Shown in pieces: positions 8,850-17,158 of a DNA stretch of 64,000 bases. Position 1 is the stretch's first letter, and every line of letters starts with the position of its first letter. This DNA is from CBDCFV01 sp963664625. GTDB taxonomy: Bacteria; Chloroflexota; Dehalococcoidia; Lucifugimonadales; UBA3495. The stretch spans positions 1,736,001 to 1,800,000 of the forward strand of contig OY761541.1 of NCBI GenBank assembly GCA_963664625.1, given 5' to 3'. The notes below the pieces were generated by a model, which was given only the letters and a program-made list of their open reading frames with translations, did not search any database and had not been told where the DNA came from. A program made the position numbers and the translations under genes.

Positions 8850-9059
8850 ATGCCTCAACCAGAATTGCAAATTCACTACTTCAAGGACACCGACTCCCTG
8901 ATTCTCACAAGCGGAAAGCTTGGGCCCTATGGAGAGACGGTTGCCAAACAACTCATCGCAAGGTCGAACGATGACGGCAAGGTAACGGGTATTGAACTGT
9001 TCCACGCTGCCCACTTGCTCCGGCCCGTTTTGTTCCCGGAGTCCGAGGAGAAGGGGTGA
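8850..9059 (+). CDS. DUF2283-like small protein, copy 2
   Basis: 69 residues from ATG 8850 (an upstream TTG at 8808 would add 14 residues with no similarity to copy 1). It matches copy 1 across the whole domain: IHYFKDTDSLILTSG, GETVAKQLIA, GIELFHAAHLLRPVLFPE. The duplication is old enough for many substitutions while the key positions are kept, which suggests both are under selection. Its TGA overlaps the GTG start of the next LLM gene, so translation is probably coupled. Confidence 0.7.
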   Translation: MPQPELQIHYFKDTDSLILTSGKLGPYGETVAKQLIARSNDDGKVTGIELFHAAHLLRPVLFPESEEKG

Positions 9060-10078
9060 CCGGAATGGAGGTTGGCTACCAGGTAGGCCAGGTTGTTATA
9101 AGGGACACCATTGCCCCCCAGCAGCAGTGGCGCAACCACTTGGAACAGTTCCGAGGGTCGAGGGACGCCGGGTTCGACATTTACTGCTGGGCCCACCACT
9201 ACCTGATCGACCCTTTCCAGCACTTCCAGCCTTTTCCCGTCCTCGCCCGTCTGGCCGCCGAGCCGGGCGACATGAAACTGGCTACGTCGGTCCTGCTACT
9301 TCCACTTCTCAACCCGGTGGATGTGGCCGAACAGGCGGCGACCCTGGACCACATCTGCGAGGGAAGGTTCATTCTCGGCTTGGGGCTGGGCTACCGTCCC
9401 GAGGAGTGCGAGGCCTTTGACACCCGGATGTCCGAGCGTGGAGCGCGGCACTCAGAGGCACTGGCATTGATGCAACGGCTTTGGACCGAGGACGAAGTGA
9501 CCCACCACGGGCGTTACTACCACGTCACCGGCGCCAGGCCCACGGCCCGACCCTACCAGAAGCCCTATCCCAAGCTGTGGCTCGCCGCCATGAGCGACCC
9601 GGCCGTCCGCCGCGTGGGACGGGAGGGCCACATCCTCTTCATCGGCCCGGCCCAGCCCTACGAAACGATCCGCCGGCAGGTGGAGTTGTACCACGAGACG
9701 CTGGCCGAAAACGGCCGCGACTACCCTGGGGAGATGGTGGTCGTCCGGGAGTTTTTCTGCGCCGACAGCCGGGGCGAAGTGTTGGCGAAAGCCAGGAGCG
9801 GCTTCGAGCGCAAGTACGCCGAGTACGCCACCCACGGTCTGCAAGGAACACACCCTGAACTGGTGCGCAAGGTGACCGGCGACCTGGAAGGACTGATGGA
9901 CGATACTTTCATCGTGGGCAGTCCGGACGAATGTGTAGAGCAGATCGCCCGGTACCGCGACCTGGGGTTTACCCAAGTCATCCTGCGCCTCTTCTACCCG
10001 GAGATGCAGCAGAAGGACGTGATGGACCACATCGAACTGGTGGGGAGGGACGTACTGCCCGGCGTGCACAAACTGTGA
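9056..10078 (+). CDS. LLM class flavin/F420-dependent oxidoreductase
   Basis: 340-residue luciferase-like barrel. Typical elements are DHICEGRFILGLGLGYRPEE (about 101-120), a middle LMQRLWTEDEVTHHGRYYHV segment (about 137-156) and P-x-P-K-L-W-L-A-A shortly after. The family oxidises small organic compounds using reduced flavin or F420; this member's substrate is unknown. GTG 9056 overlaps the stop of the upstream DUF2283 gene and has AGGAG five bases before it. ATG 9065 with AAGGGG in front is an equally good start three codons later. It is one of seven paralogues in this region. Confidence 0.88.
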   Translation: MTGMEVGYQVGQVVIRDTIAPQQQWRNHLEQFRGSRDAGFDIYCWAHHYLIDPFQHFQPFPVLARLAAEPGDMKLATSVLLLPLLNPVDVAEQAATLDHICEGRFILGLGLGYRPEECEAFDTRMSERGARHSEALALMQRLWTEDEVTHHGRYYHVTGARPTARPYQKPYPKLWLAAMSDPAVRRVGREGHILFIGPAQPYETIRRQVELYHETLAENGRDYPGEMVVVREFFCADSRGEVLAKARSGFERKYAEYATHGLQGTHPELVRKVTGDLEGLMDDTFIVGSPDECVEQIARYRDLGFTQVILRLFYPEMQQKDVMDHIELVGRDVLPGVHKL

Positions 10079-10128
10079 ACAGCATGAGTAGCCCGCCCCG
10101 TCCCGGTTTCCCGCCCCCTGCTACTCGT

Positions 10129-10150
10129 CACCCCCGCGTAGGCGGGGGTC
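10129..10150. repeat. dRS3-like palindromic repeat
   Basis: A CACCCCCGCGTAGGCGGGGGTC palindrome variant lies in the 154-base gap between two LLM genes. It belongs to the dispersed family also present at 15427, 31591, 42789, 47190, 54907 and 61667. No other feature is visible in this gap apart from the start-proximal region of the next gene. Confidence 0.6.
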
Positions 10151-10232
10151 TGGGGCAAGCTTCGGGGGAAAGACAAGGGAAGGGGAGTGAGGGCTTTCCA
10201 CGACAACAACAAACCAGTAGCGAGGTAGAGAA

Positions 10233-11180
10233 ATGACCAGAATAGGTCTGGCCGTGGGCGGCCCCACGGCGCAAGGAGTCTTGGCGGACATAGAACGGGC
10301 TGAGCAGAAGGGCATTGACGCTGTTTGGATGACCACCGGAGGGGCACGCTTGGACAGCATGACGGTGTTTGCCGCGGCCGCCCTTCGCACCGAGCGCATA
10401 AAGTTCGGCACCTCCATAGTACCCACCTACCCCCGGCATCCATTGGTGATGGCCCAGCAGGTGCAGGTAATAGACCAACTGGCGCCGGGAAGGTTTCGCT
10501 TGGGGGTCGGCCCCAGCCACCGTCCTACCATGCGGCAAATGGGTATTCGCATGGACCAACCGCTGGGCCACTTGCGGGAATACCTGCAAGTGCTCAAGGC
10601 CCTGCTTCAGGAAGGAAAGGTGGACCTGGACGGCGACTTCTACCAAGCCCACGAGACCATTCCGCAAAAAGCGGACGTGCCCATCATGGCATCGGCCTTG
10701 CAACGCGGGTCCTTCGAGTTATGCGGCGAGGAAGCCGACGGCGCGATAAGCTGGGTATGCCCCTGGGCCTACTTGGAAGGCACCGCCCTGCCGGCCATGA
10801 AAGAGGGAGCGGCGAAAGCAGGCCGGGCTGCCCCTCCCTTGATTGCCCACGCCCCCGTATGCGTTCACGACGACGTGGACGAGGTGCGCGAGGCTTTCCG
10901 GGAGCAGTTCAGCAACTACCCCCGCCTGCCCTTCTACCGGCGGATGCTGGTGAGTTCCGGCTATCCCGAGGCGTCCAACTCAACCTGGAGCGACGCCATG
11001 ATCGACGGCTTGGTAGTTTACGGCAACGAGGAACACACCGCCTCTCACATCCGCAAACTGCTGGATTCGGGCGCATCGGAAATCTTGGTGTCGCCGGTGT
11101 TGGCTGGCAGCGACCGTGAAGCATCCCTGGACCGTACCCTCACCCTGCTGGGGCAGGTATCCCAAGCGGTCGCCGCTTAG
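10233..11180 (+). CDS. F420-type LLM class oxidoreductase
   Basis: 315 residues. It begins MTRIGLAVGG and carries the barrel motif DQLAPGRFRLGVGPSHRP (about 82-99) plus RTERIKFGTSIVPTYPRHP (about 52-70), the pattern of the short F420-dependent LLM subfamily found in mycobacteria and Chloroflexota. F420 use is inferred from that pattern and not proven by a binding residue. The substrate is unknown. It lies between an LLM gene and an aldo/keto reductase gene on the same strand. Confidence 0.88.
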   Translation: MTRIGLAVGGPTAQGVLADIERAEQKGIDAVWMTTGGARLDSMTVFAAAALRTERIKFGTSIVPTYPRHPLVMAQQVQVIDQLAPGRFRLGVGPSHRPTMRQMGIRMDQPLGHLREYLQVLKALLQEGKVDLDGDFYQAHETIPQKADVPIMASALQRGSFELCGEEADGAISWVCPWAYLEGTALPAMKEGAAKAGRAAPPLIAHAPVCVHDDVDEVREAFREQFSNYPRLPFYRRMLVSSGYPEASNSTWSDAMIDGLVVYGNEEHTASHIRKLLDSGASEILVSPVLAGSDREASLDRTLTLLGQVSQAVAA

Positions 11181-11224
11181 GAGACGCATCTTGCACCTCT
11201 GATTATCATGGACCACTGATTATC

Positions 11225-12277
11225 ATGATTAATCAGATGAATCTTATGAATCAGCGGTATCCCATGAACCAGCGGTCCCGGCTCCAATTCACGCCGGACA
11301 TGGAAATCTGCCGTCTGCTGAACGGCATGTGGCAGGTTTCCGGCGCTCACGGCCGTATCGACCCGACGGCGGCGGTGGCGGCCATGTTCCCGTACATGGA
11401 AGCAGGGTTCACCACTTGGGATTTAGCGGACCACTACGGCCCGGCGGAGGACTTCATCGGAGAGTTTCGCCGGCAACTGTCCGCCCAGAAGGGGCCGGAG
11501 GCCCTGAACGGAACGCAGGCCTTCACCAAGTGGGTGCCCAGGCCGGTGGCGATGACCCGCCCCGTCGTGGAAGACGCCGTCAACGTTTCGCTGCGCCGCA
11601 TGGACGTGGAGCGGTTGGACCTGCTCCAGTTTCACTGGTGGGACTATCGAAACCCAGCGTACCTGGACGCCATGTCCCGTTTGCAGGAGCTTCGGGACGA
11701 AGGCAAAATCCGTCATCTTGCCCTGACAAATTTCGACACCGAGCACATAGGCCGCATCGTGGACCACGGCGTCCAAATCGTCTCCAACCAGGTCCAATAT
11801 TCACTGATAGACCGCCGGCCAGCAGTGAATATGGGGCAGTATTGCCAGGAACAAGGCATTCACCTGCTGGCCTACGGTTCCCTCTGCGGCGGGTTGCTTT
11901 CCGAACGTTACTTGGACCAGCCGGAACCGGGCCGTCCGATGCTGAACACCGCCAGCCTCTCCAAGTACAAGCAGATGGTGGACGTGTGGGGCGGCTGGGA
12001 GCTGTTCCAGGAACTTCTCCAGGCGCTCAAGAAAATAGCCGTCAAGCACGGGGTATCCATCGCCAACGTCGCGGTGCGGTACGTGCTGGACCAGCCCTCC
12101 GTGGGAGGCGTCATCATTGGCGCCAGATTGGGCGCCAGCGAGCACATATCCGCCAACGCGCAAGTCTTCGGGTTCTCCCTCGATGCCGAAGACCTGCAAC
12201 AAATCGAGGCTGTGCAGGACCGCTCCCGTGACTTGTACCAAATCATCGGGGACTGCGGCGACGAATACCGGCGGTGA
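11225..12277 (+). CDS. Aldo/keto reductase
   Basis: 350 residues. An NADPH-dependent TIM-barrel oxidoreductase of the AKR superfamily: TTWDLADHYGPAEDF carries the catalytic Asp and Tyr near residues 63-68, SLRRMDVERLDLLQFHW gives the conserved helix and His, and the cofactor end is present as VRYVLDQPSVGGVIIGAR. The N-terminus is uncertain. The longest frame begins with three MNQ-like repeats, and ATG 11264 (MNQRSRLQF) is a likelier start. Upstream, CTGATTATCATG is directly repeated at 11199-11210 and 11216-11227. The physiological substrate is unknown; the neighbours suggest oxidation of organic compounds. Confidence 0.85.
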   Translation: MINQMNLMNQRYPMNQRSRLQFTPDMEICRLLNGMWQVSGAHGRIDPTAAVAAMFPYMEAGFTTWDLADHYGPAEDFIGEFRRQLSAQKGPEALNGTQAFTKWVPRPVAMTRPVVEDAVNVSLRRMDVERLDLLQFHWWDYRNPAYLDAMSRLQELRDEGKIRHLALTNFDTEHIGRIVDHGVQIVSNQVQYSLIDRRPAVNMGQYCQEQGIHLLAYGSLCGGLLSERYLDQPEPGRPMLNTASLSKYKQMVDVWGGWELFQELLQALKKIAVKHGVSIANVAVRYVLDQPSVGGVIIGARLGASEHISANAQVFGFSLDAEDLQQIEAVQDRSRDLYQIIGDCGDEYRR

Positions 12278-12345
12278 TAAGCTGCCGCTCTTGTCCTGGG
12301 CATCCTGCCTATTGATGTGAATGAAGCCTGGGACCTCACCGGCCA

Positions 12346-12374
12346 TTACGGCCCGAACCAGCGGCGGGTATAAT
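12346..12374 (+). promoter_or_regulatory. Promoter candidate for the gene at 12401
   Basis: A consensus -10 TATAAT at 12369-12374 lies 17 bases after a weak -35 TTACGG (12346-12351). The predicted transcription start near 12381 gives a 20-base leader. Confidence 0.45.
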
Positions 12375-12400
12375 GTACTATAAGGAACGATGCACTTCCC

Positions 12401-13192
12401 ATGACCACCATCAATGACATCGCCGACTTTGCGCGTATCTTGCGGGAACAGCCCGAATGGACCGACACCATCCGGGCTATCCTGCTAGGCAAAGACCTGC
12501 TGGACTTGCCTGAGCAGTTTGCTGCATTCGTCCGACTGACAAACCAAAGACTCCAACTATTGGAGAGTCGTTATGACACGTTGGACGAACGTTTGACCCG
12601 GTTTATAGAAGCGACAGATCGGAACTTTCAATTGGTCCATGATCGGCTGGAACGAATCGAGACTGACGTAAGTGACATTAAAGACGATATCGCCAACGTC
12701 AATGTCCGGATAGACCAAATGAATGCCCGCATAAACCAAGTTGACGGCAAATTGGACAACAGATTTGGCATTACCTACGAATACAAAGTGCAAAAGAACA
12801 TCCCGGCACTGGCCGCACGATACCTGAATGTACGGCGGACGAGAGTACTGCTGGGCGGTTTGACCATGATGGACGCCGGGCTTGAAGAGTTGATTGAACA
12901 GGCCGACGACGACGGCGTTATTACTGACCAACAGAACACCGAGCTCAGGCTTATTGACATCATTTTCACCTGCCGACGCCGGACGGACGGCGCCGATATG
13001 CACGTAGTTGCCGAGGTTTCCGTAACCATCAACGACAATGACATTATCCGGGCCGCTGAGCGGGCTGGTATCCTGGCGTCCGTTATCGGGCAGCCTGTAA
13101 TGCCTGTTGTGGTAGGCACCAACATCGACGACACCCGCACGGCATTGGCAGCGTCGAACAACGTCACCGTGATGCTGATGCCGGACGATTAA
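12401..13192 (+). CDS. Coiled-coil protein with nuclease-like C-terminal domain, function unknown
   Basis: 263 residues. The first 50 form a small helical domain (FARILREQPEW...IRAILLG), residues about 50-125 are a strongly predicted coiled coil (repeated ERLTRF, DRLERIETDVSDIKDDI, VRIDQMNARI), and the C-terminal 130 residues form an alpha/beta domain containing VVAEVSVTINDNDIIRAAERAGIL. Proteins of this layout are common in cyanobacteria and Chloroflexota and are often described as PD-(D/E)XK nuclease-like. The E-x-S/K signature is weak here, so enzyme activity is uncertain. It has its own promoter and appears monocistronic. Confidence 0.65.
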   Translation: MTTINDIADFARILREQPEWTDTIRAILLGKDLLDLPEQFAAFVRLTNQRLQLLESRYDTLDERLTRFIEATDRNFQLVHDRLERIETDVSDIKDDIANVNVRIDQMNARINQVDGKLDNRFGITYEYKVQKNIPALAARYLNVRRTRVLLGGLTMMDAGLEELIEQADDDGVITDQQNTELRLIDIIFTCRRRTDGADMHVVAEVSVTINDNDIIRAAERAGILASVIGQPVMPVVVGTNIDDTRTALAASNNVTVMLMPDD

Positions 13193-13303
13193 ACACCCAC
13201 CCAGTCCCTTTTATTAGGATGTGCCAAGGCTGCAAAAGGATTTCCGGCGTAGCGACCCGGTAACAGGGACTTCCAAGTCGGAAAAAGGATAGAAGCGGGA
13301 ACC

Positions 13304-13600
13304 GTGCCAAGCGGAAAGCGATTTATTGCCGCCTTACAGTGGGGAATAGTAGCCTTGGGAATCTATTTCGCCGCTTATGGGCTGCTGGCAATTTACTTCC
13401 GGATGAATTTTTACCGCCATCCCGACAGCCCCGGCGGAGAAGCTGTCGTACCCGGCGAGACGTTCCTGAACGCCCTGTTTCCGGGTGGATTATGGACAAT
13501 CGCCGGCATTTTGATCTTCGCGGTGACCTATACCTTCATACGGCGTCGCAAGCGTGCCGAGCGTTCGCAAGGAAGTTCATCCATCTTCTACCAACCTTAG
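13304..13600 (+). CDS. Small two-helix membrane protein
   Basis: 98 residues from a GTG start preceded by a purine-rich AGAAGCGGGA. Two transmembrane helices are clear (about 10-31, and 56-78 in the GGLWTIAGILIFAVTYTFI region), with a basic stretch RRRKRAERS after the second that would lie in the cytoplasm. The family is not recognised. It ends 19 bases before an LLM gene and may share its transcript. Confidence 0.6.
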   Translation: MPSGKRFIAALQWGIVALGIYFAAYGLLAIYFRMNFYRHPDSPGGEAVVPGETFLNALFPGGLWTIAGILIFAVTYTFIRRRKRAERSQGSSSIFYQP

Positions 13601-13619
13601 AACTTACAGGACTAACCCT

Positions 13620-14510
13620 ATGGACATCGGAGTAATCTTCCCCCAGACGGAGATCGAGGCTGACCCGGCCGCGGTGCGCGACTTTGTTCAAGCTGCTGAG
13701 GACCTGGGATACTCCCACATCTTTGTGGCCGATCACGTGCTGGGCGCGGACCCTCAATTCCACAACCACCCATCATTGGCAAACTACAGCCACAAGTCCT
13801 TGGTGCACGAGTCGATGACCCTGATGGGCTACATCGCTGCCGTCACCCAGCGGGTGCGGTTGGTGACCGGAATCCTGATACTTCCCCAACGCCAGACGGC
13901 GTTGGTGGCCAAACAGGCCGCCGAAATCGACGTGCTGAGCGGTGGGCGGTTCACCTTGGGCATTGGAGTGGGTTGGAACAAGGTGGAGTTCGACGCCTTG
14001 GGGGAAGACTTCCACAACCGGGGACGCCGCAGCGAGGAGCAGATCGCCGTGATGCGCGCCCTATGGACGCAAGAGGTGGTGGACTTTCACGGACGCTGGC
14101 ACAACGTCACCCATGCCGGTTTGAACCCATTGCCGGTGCAACGCCCCATTCCGGTATGGATAGGCGGCGGCTCCAGCAACGACCCGCGGATGATGGACAC
14201 GGTGCTCCGCCGCATAGCCCGCATAGCCGACGGGTGGTGCCCCAACATCGGCGCCGACGAGCCGGGCAAAGCGGTGGTGGCGCGGGTGCAGAAGTACGCC
14301 GCCGAGGCGGGCCGGGACACGGCCTCCCTGGAGCTGGACGGGCGGTTGAGAACGGCGGACAAGCAGCCCGAAGACTGGATAGACGAGGCTAAAGTGTGGG
14401 AAGAGATGGGCGCCCGCCATATCTCTGTCGAAACCCGGAAAAGCGGGGGTGACGGCGTTGCCCATCATATCGAGGCTATTCGCAGATTTGCGGATGCCGT
14501 CGGCGTCTAG
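13620..14510 (+). CDS. F420-type LLM class oxidoreductase (Rv2161c-like)
   Basis: 296 residues from ATG 13620 (MDIGVIFPQTEI); an upstream in-frame ATG at 13554 lies inside the previous gene and is unlikely. It shows ADHVLGADP near residue 40, QTALVAKQAAEIDVLSGGRFTLGIGVGWN (about 86-114 in all) and PVQRPIPVWIGGG (about 175). This is the Rv2161c-type branch of F420-dependent luciferase-like enzymes. The protein at 33207-34073 is a close paralogue over its full length. The substrate is unknown. An enoyl-CoA hydratase gene follows after a palindromic repeat. Confidence 0.9.
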   Translation: MDIGVIFPQTEIEADPAAVRDFVQAAEDLGYSHIFVADHVLGADPQFHNHPSLANYSHKSLVHESMTLMGYIAAVTQRVRLVTGILILPQRQTALVAKQAAEIDVLSGGRFTLGIGVGWNKVEFDALGEDFHNRGRRSEEQIAVMRALWTQEVVDFHGRWHNVTHAGLNPLPVQRPIPVWIGGGSSNDPRMMDTVLRRIARIADGWCPNIGADEPGKAVVARVQKYAAEAGRDTASLELDGRLRTADKQPEDWIDEAKVWEEMGARHISVETRKSGGDGVAHHIEAIRRFADAVGV

Positions 14511-14544
14511 TGGTTCGACTTATTTGGATCGATGGCTAATTCTA

Positions 14545-14607
14545 CCGTTCGCCCTGAGCTTGTCGAAGGGCCGTCCGTTCATGGTTCGACAGGCTCACCA
14601 CGAACGG
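14545..14607. repeat. Imperfect inverted repeat, CCGTTCG/TGTCGAA type
   Basis: Left arm 14545-14567 (CCGTTCGCCCTGAGC...GTCGAA) pairs with right arm 14585-14607 (TTCGACAGGCTC...GAACGG) with a few mismatches. This is the widespread GTTCGACAGGCTC dispersed repeat of many bacterial genomes. It fills most of the gap between the LLM and enoyl-CoA hydratase genes. Confidence 0.7.
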
Positions 14608-14641
14608 ACTCCCAGTTTACCAATATATAAGGAGACCTGAA

Positions 14642-15415
14642 ATGACCCAGGACCCGGTGCTTTATGAACAGGTCGGCGGGATCGCCGTGCTGACCCTCAA
14701 CAACCCTGAAAAGCGACACGCGCTGTCCAGTCCCGTATTGTCCTCTCTGAAACAACGGCTGGACGACTTCCGCAACGACTCCAATGTACGGGTGATCGTG
14801 CTCCGCTCCGAGGGGCCGGTGTTCAGCTCCGGCCACGACTTGAGAGAACTGGTCAACGGCGACGAAGACGGCTATACCGAGGTATTTGCCCTTTGCACCG
14901 AGGTCATGGAGGCCATCCGGCTGATTCCCAAGCCGGTTATTGCCCAAGTGCAGGGCTTGGCCACCGCCGCAGGGTGCCAATTGGTGGCTACCTGCGACCT
15001 AGCGGTGGCGTCGGAGAATGCGGCCTTTGCGACGCCGGGAGTGCAGATCGGCCTGTTCTGCACCACGCCGGGCGTCGCCGTGTCCCGTGCGGTGCAGACC
15101 AAGAAGGCCATGGAAATGCTGTTGACAGGGACGCCCATTTCGGCCCGTGACGCCTTGGAGCACGGTTTGGTCAACCGCGTGGTGCCCGCCGAGGAACTGG
15201 AGGAGCAGGTGATGGCGCTGGCGCAACAGATTTGCGACGCCAGCTCTCAAACCTTGGCCATCGGCAAGCAGGCCTTCTACCGCCAGATAGAACTAGACCG
15301 GCCGGCCGCCTACGATATGGCCCAGAAGGTCATGGTTGACAACCTGCTCAAAGAGGACGCCAAGGAGGGCATCACCGCGTTCCTGGAAAAGCGGGAACCC
15401 AAGTGGACCTATTGA
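14642..15415 (+). CDS. Enoyl-CoA hydratase/isomerase family protein
   Basis: 257 residues, the usual crotonase length. The family adds water to, or isomerises, enoyl-CoA thioesters. The oxyanion-hole segments are visible: SSGHDLREL near 60-68 and VQGLATAAGCQLVATCDLAVAS near 103-124. The normal second-hole Gly-Gly is replaced by Ala-Ala-Gly (AAGCQL), and the first catalytic Glu of true hydratases is not obvious, so a different crotonase-fold reaction is possible. AGGAGACCTGAA just before the ATG is a good ribosome binding site. Confidence 0.82.
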   Translation: MTQDPVLYEQVGGIAVLTLNNPEKRHALSSPVLSSLKQRLDDFRNDSNVRVIVLRSEGPVFSSGHDLRELVNGDEDGYTEVFALCTEVMEAIRLIPKPVIAQVQGLATAAGCQLVATCDLAVASENAAFATPGVQIGLFCTTPGVAVSRAVQTKKAMEMLLTGTPISARDALEHGLVNRVVPAEELEEQVMALAQQICDASSQTLAIGKQAFYRQIELDRPAAYDMAQKVMVDNLLKEDAKEGITAFLEKREPKWTY

Positions 15416-15426
15416 CCCAACCCGTT

Positions 15427-15446
15427 ATTCCCGCGAATGCGGGAAT
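15427..15446. repeat. dRS3-like palindromic repeat
   Basis: Perfect palindrome ATTCCCGCGAATGCGGGAAT between two convergent genes. Its right edge abuts the stop codon of the alcohol dehydrogenase gene, so it may act as a two-way transcript end. Confidence 0.7.
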
Positions 15447-16529
15447 CTAATCGAACGTTATCACGCTCCGGGCCACCTCTCCCTGCTTCATGTCCTCGAA
15501 GGCTTGGTTGATCTGGCCCAGTTCCATCCGCTGGGTCACCAATTCGTCCAGCTTCAGCCGGCCTTGCAGATAGAACTCCACGTATTGGGGCATGTGGGTG
15601 CGGAAGTGGTTGGAGCCCATGCTGCTGCCCTGGATGCGCCGCTCGCGGAGGAATGACGGGCCGTCCAACTCGATTTTCGTGCCTTGCGGAATCATGCCGA
15701 TGACGGTGGCCGTGCCGCCCGGCCGCAGCATGTGGAACGACTGCTCGGCGGTCTCCTTCTTACCAATAGCCTCGAAGGAGTAGTCCACGCCTCCGTTGGT
15801 CAGGTCGAGCACCTTGCCCACTACGTCCCCGCCAGAGGCATCGATGACCTCGGTGGCTCCGAATTCCTGGGCCAGGGTCAGCTTGGTTTCCACCGCGTCG
15901 ATGGCGATGATGCGCAGCGCGCCGGCCAGCGCCGCTCCCTGTATGGCGTTCAGGCCCACGCCGCCGCAGCCGATGACCGCCACGGTACTGCCGGGGCGCA
16001 CGGCGGCGGTGTTGAGAGCCGCGCCCAAACCAGTGGTCGCGCCGCAGCCGATGAGCGCCAACTGTTCGAAAGGTATATTGCGCTCGATCTTCACCACCGC
16101 GTTCTCGTGCACCAGCATCTGCTCGGCGTATGACGAAAGGTTGGCGAACTGCGCCACCGCCTCGCCGTTCTGACTGAGGCGGGGCGTCTCGTTGGGGCCG
16201 CGGGTCAGGCCGGTGCGAGAGCACAGTACGGTGCGTCCCTCGGTGCACCGCTCGCAGGTGCCGCAGAACACCGACAAGCAGGTGATGACCCGGTCGCCCG
16301 GCTTCACATAGTCCACCAACTCACCCACCGCCTCAATGGTCCCGGCCGCTTCATGCCCCAGAATGACCGGCATCGGCGTCCTGTACAGTCCTTCGACGAA
16401 GTGCAGGTCGCTGTGGCAGACGCCGCTGGCCCCGGTGCGTATCAACACCTCCCGGTGGCCGGGAGCGGCGACGTCGATCTCCTCGATTTCCAGCGGGCGG
16501 TTTACTTCTCGTAATACTGCGGCTTTCAT
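15447..16529 (-). CDS. Zinc-dependent alcohol dehydrogenase
   Basis: 360 residues, medium-chain dehydrogenase/reductase fold. Catalytic zinc ligands Cys38 (SGVCHSD) and the GHE motif (58-60) are present, as are the four structural-zinc cysteines Cys89, Cys92, Cys95 and Cys103. The NAD(P)-binding motif is GCGGVGL near residues 173-179. This is the class III/benzyl-alcohol-like branch that oxidises alcohols to aldehydes. A strong ribosome site (GGAGGTAACCC) precedes the ATG, and a promoter candidate lies at 16615-16642. It could supply aldehyde substrates to neighbouring LuxA-like enzymes; that link is inference. Confidence 0.9.
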   Translation of the reverse strand: MKAAVLREVNRPLEIEEIDVAAPGHREVLIRTGASGVCHSDLHFVEGLYRTPMPVILGHEAAGTIEAVGELVDYVKPGDRVITCLSVFCGTCERCTEGRTVLCSRTGLTRGPNETPRLSQNGEAVAQFANLSSYAEQMLVHENAVVKIERNIPFEQLALIGCGATTGLGAALNTAAVRPGSTVAVIGCGGVGLNAIQGAALAGALRIIAIDAVETKLTLAQEFGATEVIDASGGDVVGKVLDLTNGGVDYSFEAIGKKETAEQSFHMLRPGGTATVIGMIPQGTKIELDGPSFLRERRIQGSSMGSNHFRTHMPQYVEFYLQGRLKLDELVTQRMELGQINQAFEDMKQGEVARSVITFD

Positions 16530-16614
16530 GGGTTACCTCCAAAGCTTTGCGTTTTCGGAAATAATCCTGTTTGGTCCCGTTCCTAGGATGCGGGAACTAA
16601 TTGGAATGTGCCAG

Positions 16615-16642
16615 ATTATACTTGCAATGCAATTTGGCGCAA
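16615..16642 (-). promoter_or_regulatory. Promoter candidate for the alcohol dehydrogenase gene
   Basis: On the minus strand TTGCGC (16637-16642) and a perfect TATAAT (16615-16620) are 16 bases apart, giving a start near 16608 and a leader of about 80 bases. Confidence 0.4.
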
Positions 16643-16675
16643 GTTATTTAGACCTTCGGCTATGCAACGCCACTG

Positions 16676-17119
16676 TCACGAGTAGATTTCAAGAAGTTTG
16701 GCCTTTCTATAACTGAAAATCCTTCTCAATTCTTCCGCCACGAACATGCGATTCACCAATGCGCCGCCGGGCGGCCGGTAGGCGACCTCGTCGATGACCA
16801 GTGTCCCGTCCTCCGTCTCCTCGAACAGGTGGCGGTGCACCCACTGCTTGTACGGGCCGCGTATCTGGGAGTCGGTGAACCGGAAAGGCGGTTCCCATTC
16901 AGTGATTTCACTCTCCCAGGTGACAGGCACGCCGCGTATCCTCAGCCGGTATTTGATTACGGTCCCCAGTGTCATATCTATGGGCATAGGGGTTATGATG
17001 GAGAACCGGAGCCACGGAGGGGTCAGCAGGTCCAGGTTTTCAGCCGAGGCAAAGAACTCGAAGACCTGCGGGCGCGGACAGTGCAACAACACGCTTGAGT
17101 TAATTTGGAAATCCGTCAC
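16676..17119 (-). CDS. SRPBCC family protein (START-like ligand-binding fold)
   Basis: 147 residues from a GTG start. It begins INSSVLLHCPRPQVFEFFASAENLDLLTPPWLRF and continues with LGTVIKYRLRIRGVPVTWESEITEWEPPFRF, the pattern of SRPBCC helix-grip proteins often annotated as cyclase/dehydrase or cell-division-inhibitor-like. Members bind hydrophobic ligands; some act as lipid carriers. No catalytic residue can be assigned. It ends 146 bases upstream of the alcohol dehydrogenase start, same strand, but a promoter candidate lies between them. Confidence 0.8.
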   Translation of the reverse strand: MTDFQINSSVLLHCPRPQVFEFFASAENLDLLTPPWLRFSIITPMPIDMTLGTVIKYRLRIRGVPVTWESEITEWEPPFRFTDSQIRGPYKQWVHRHLFEETEDGTLVIDEVAYRPPGGALVNRMFVAEELRRIFSYRKAKLLEIYS

Positions 17120-17158
17120 AATTCCTTCTCAGCCCCAGTATAGCGAAGACCTGCCTTG

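Noticed and set aside
11190..11280. GATTATCATG direct repeats and MNQ repeats at the reductase start as a mobile-element end
   Set aside because: Only short repeats, with no inverted ends or target duplication; probably a dispersed repeat that provides spurious upstream start codons.
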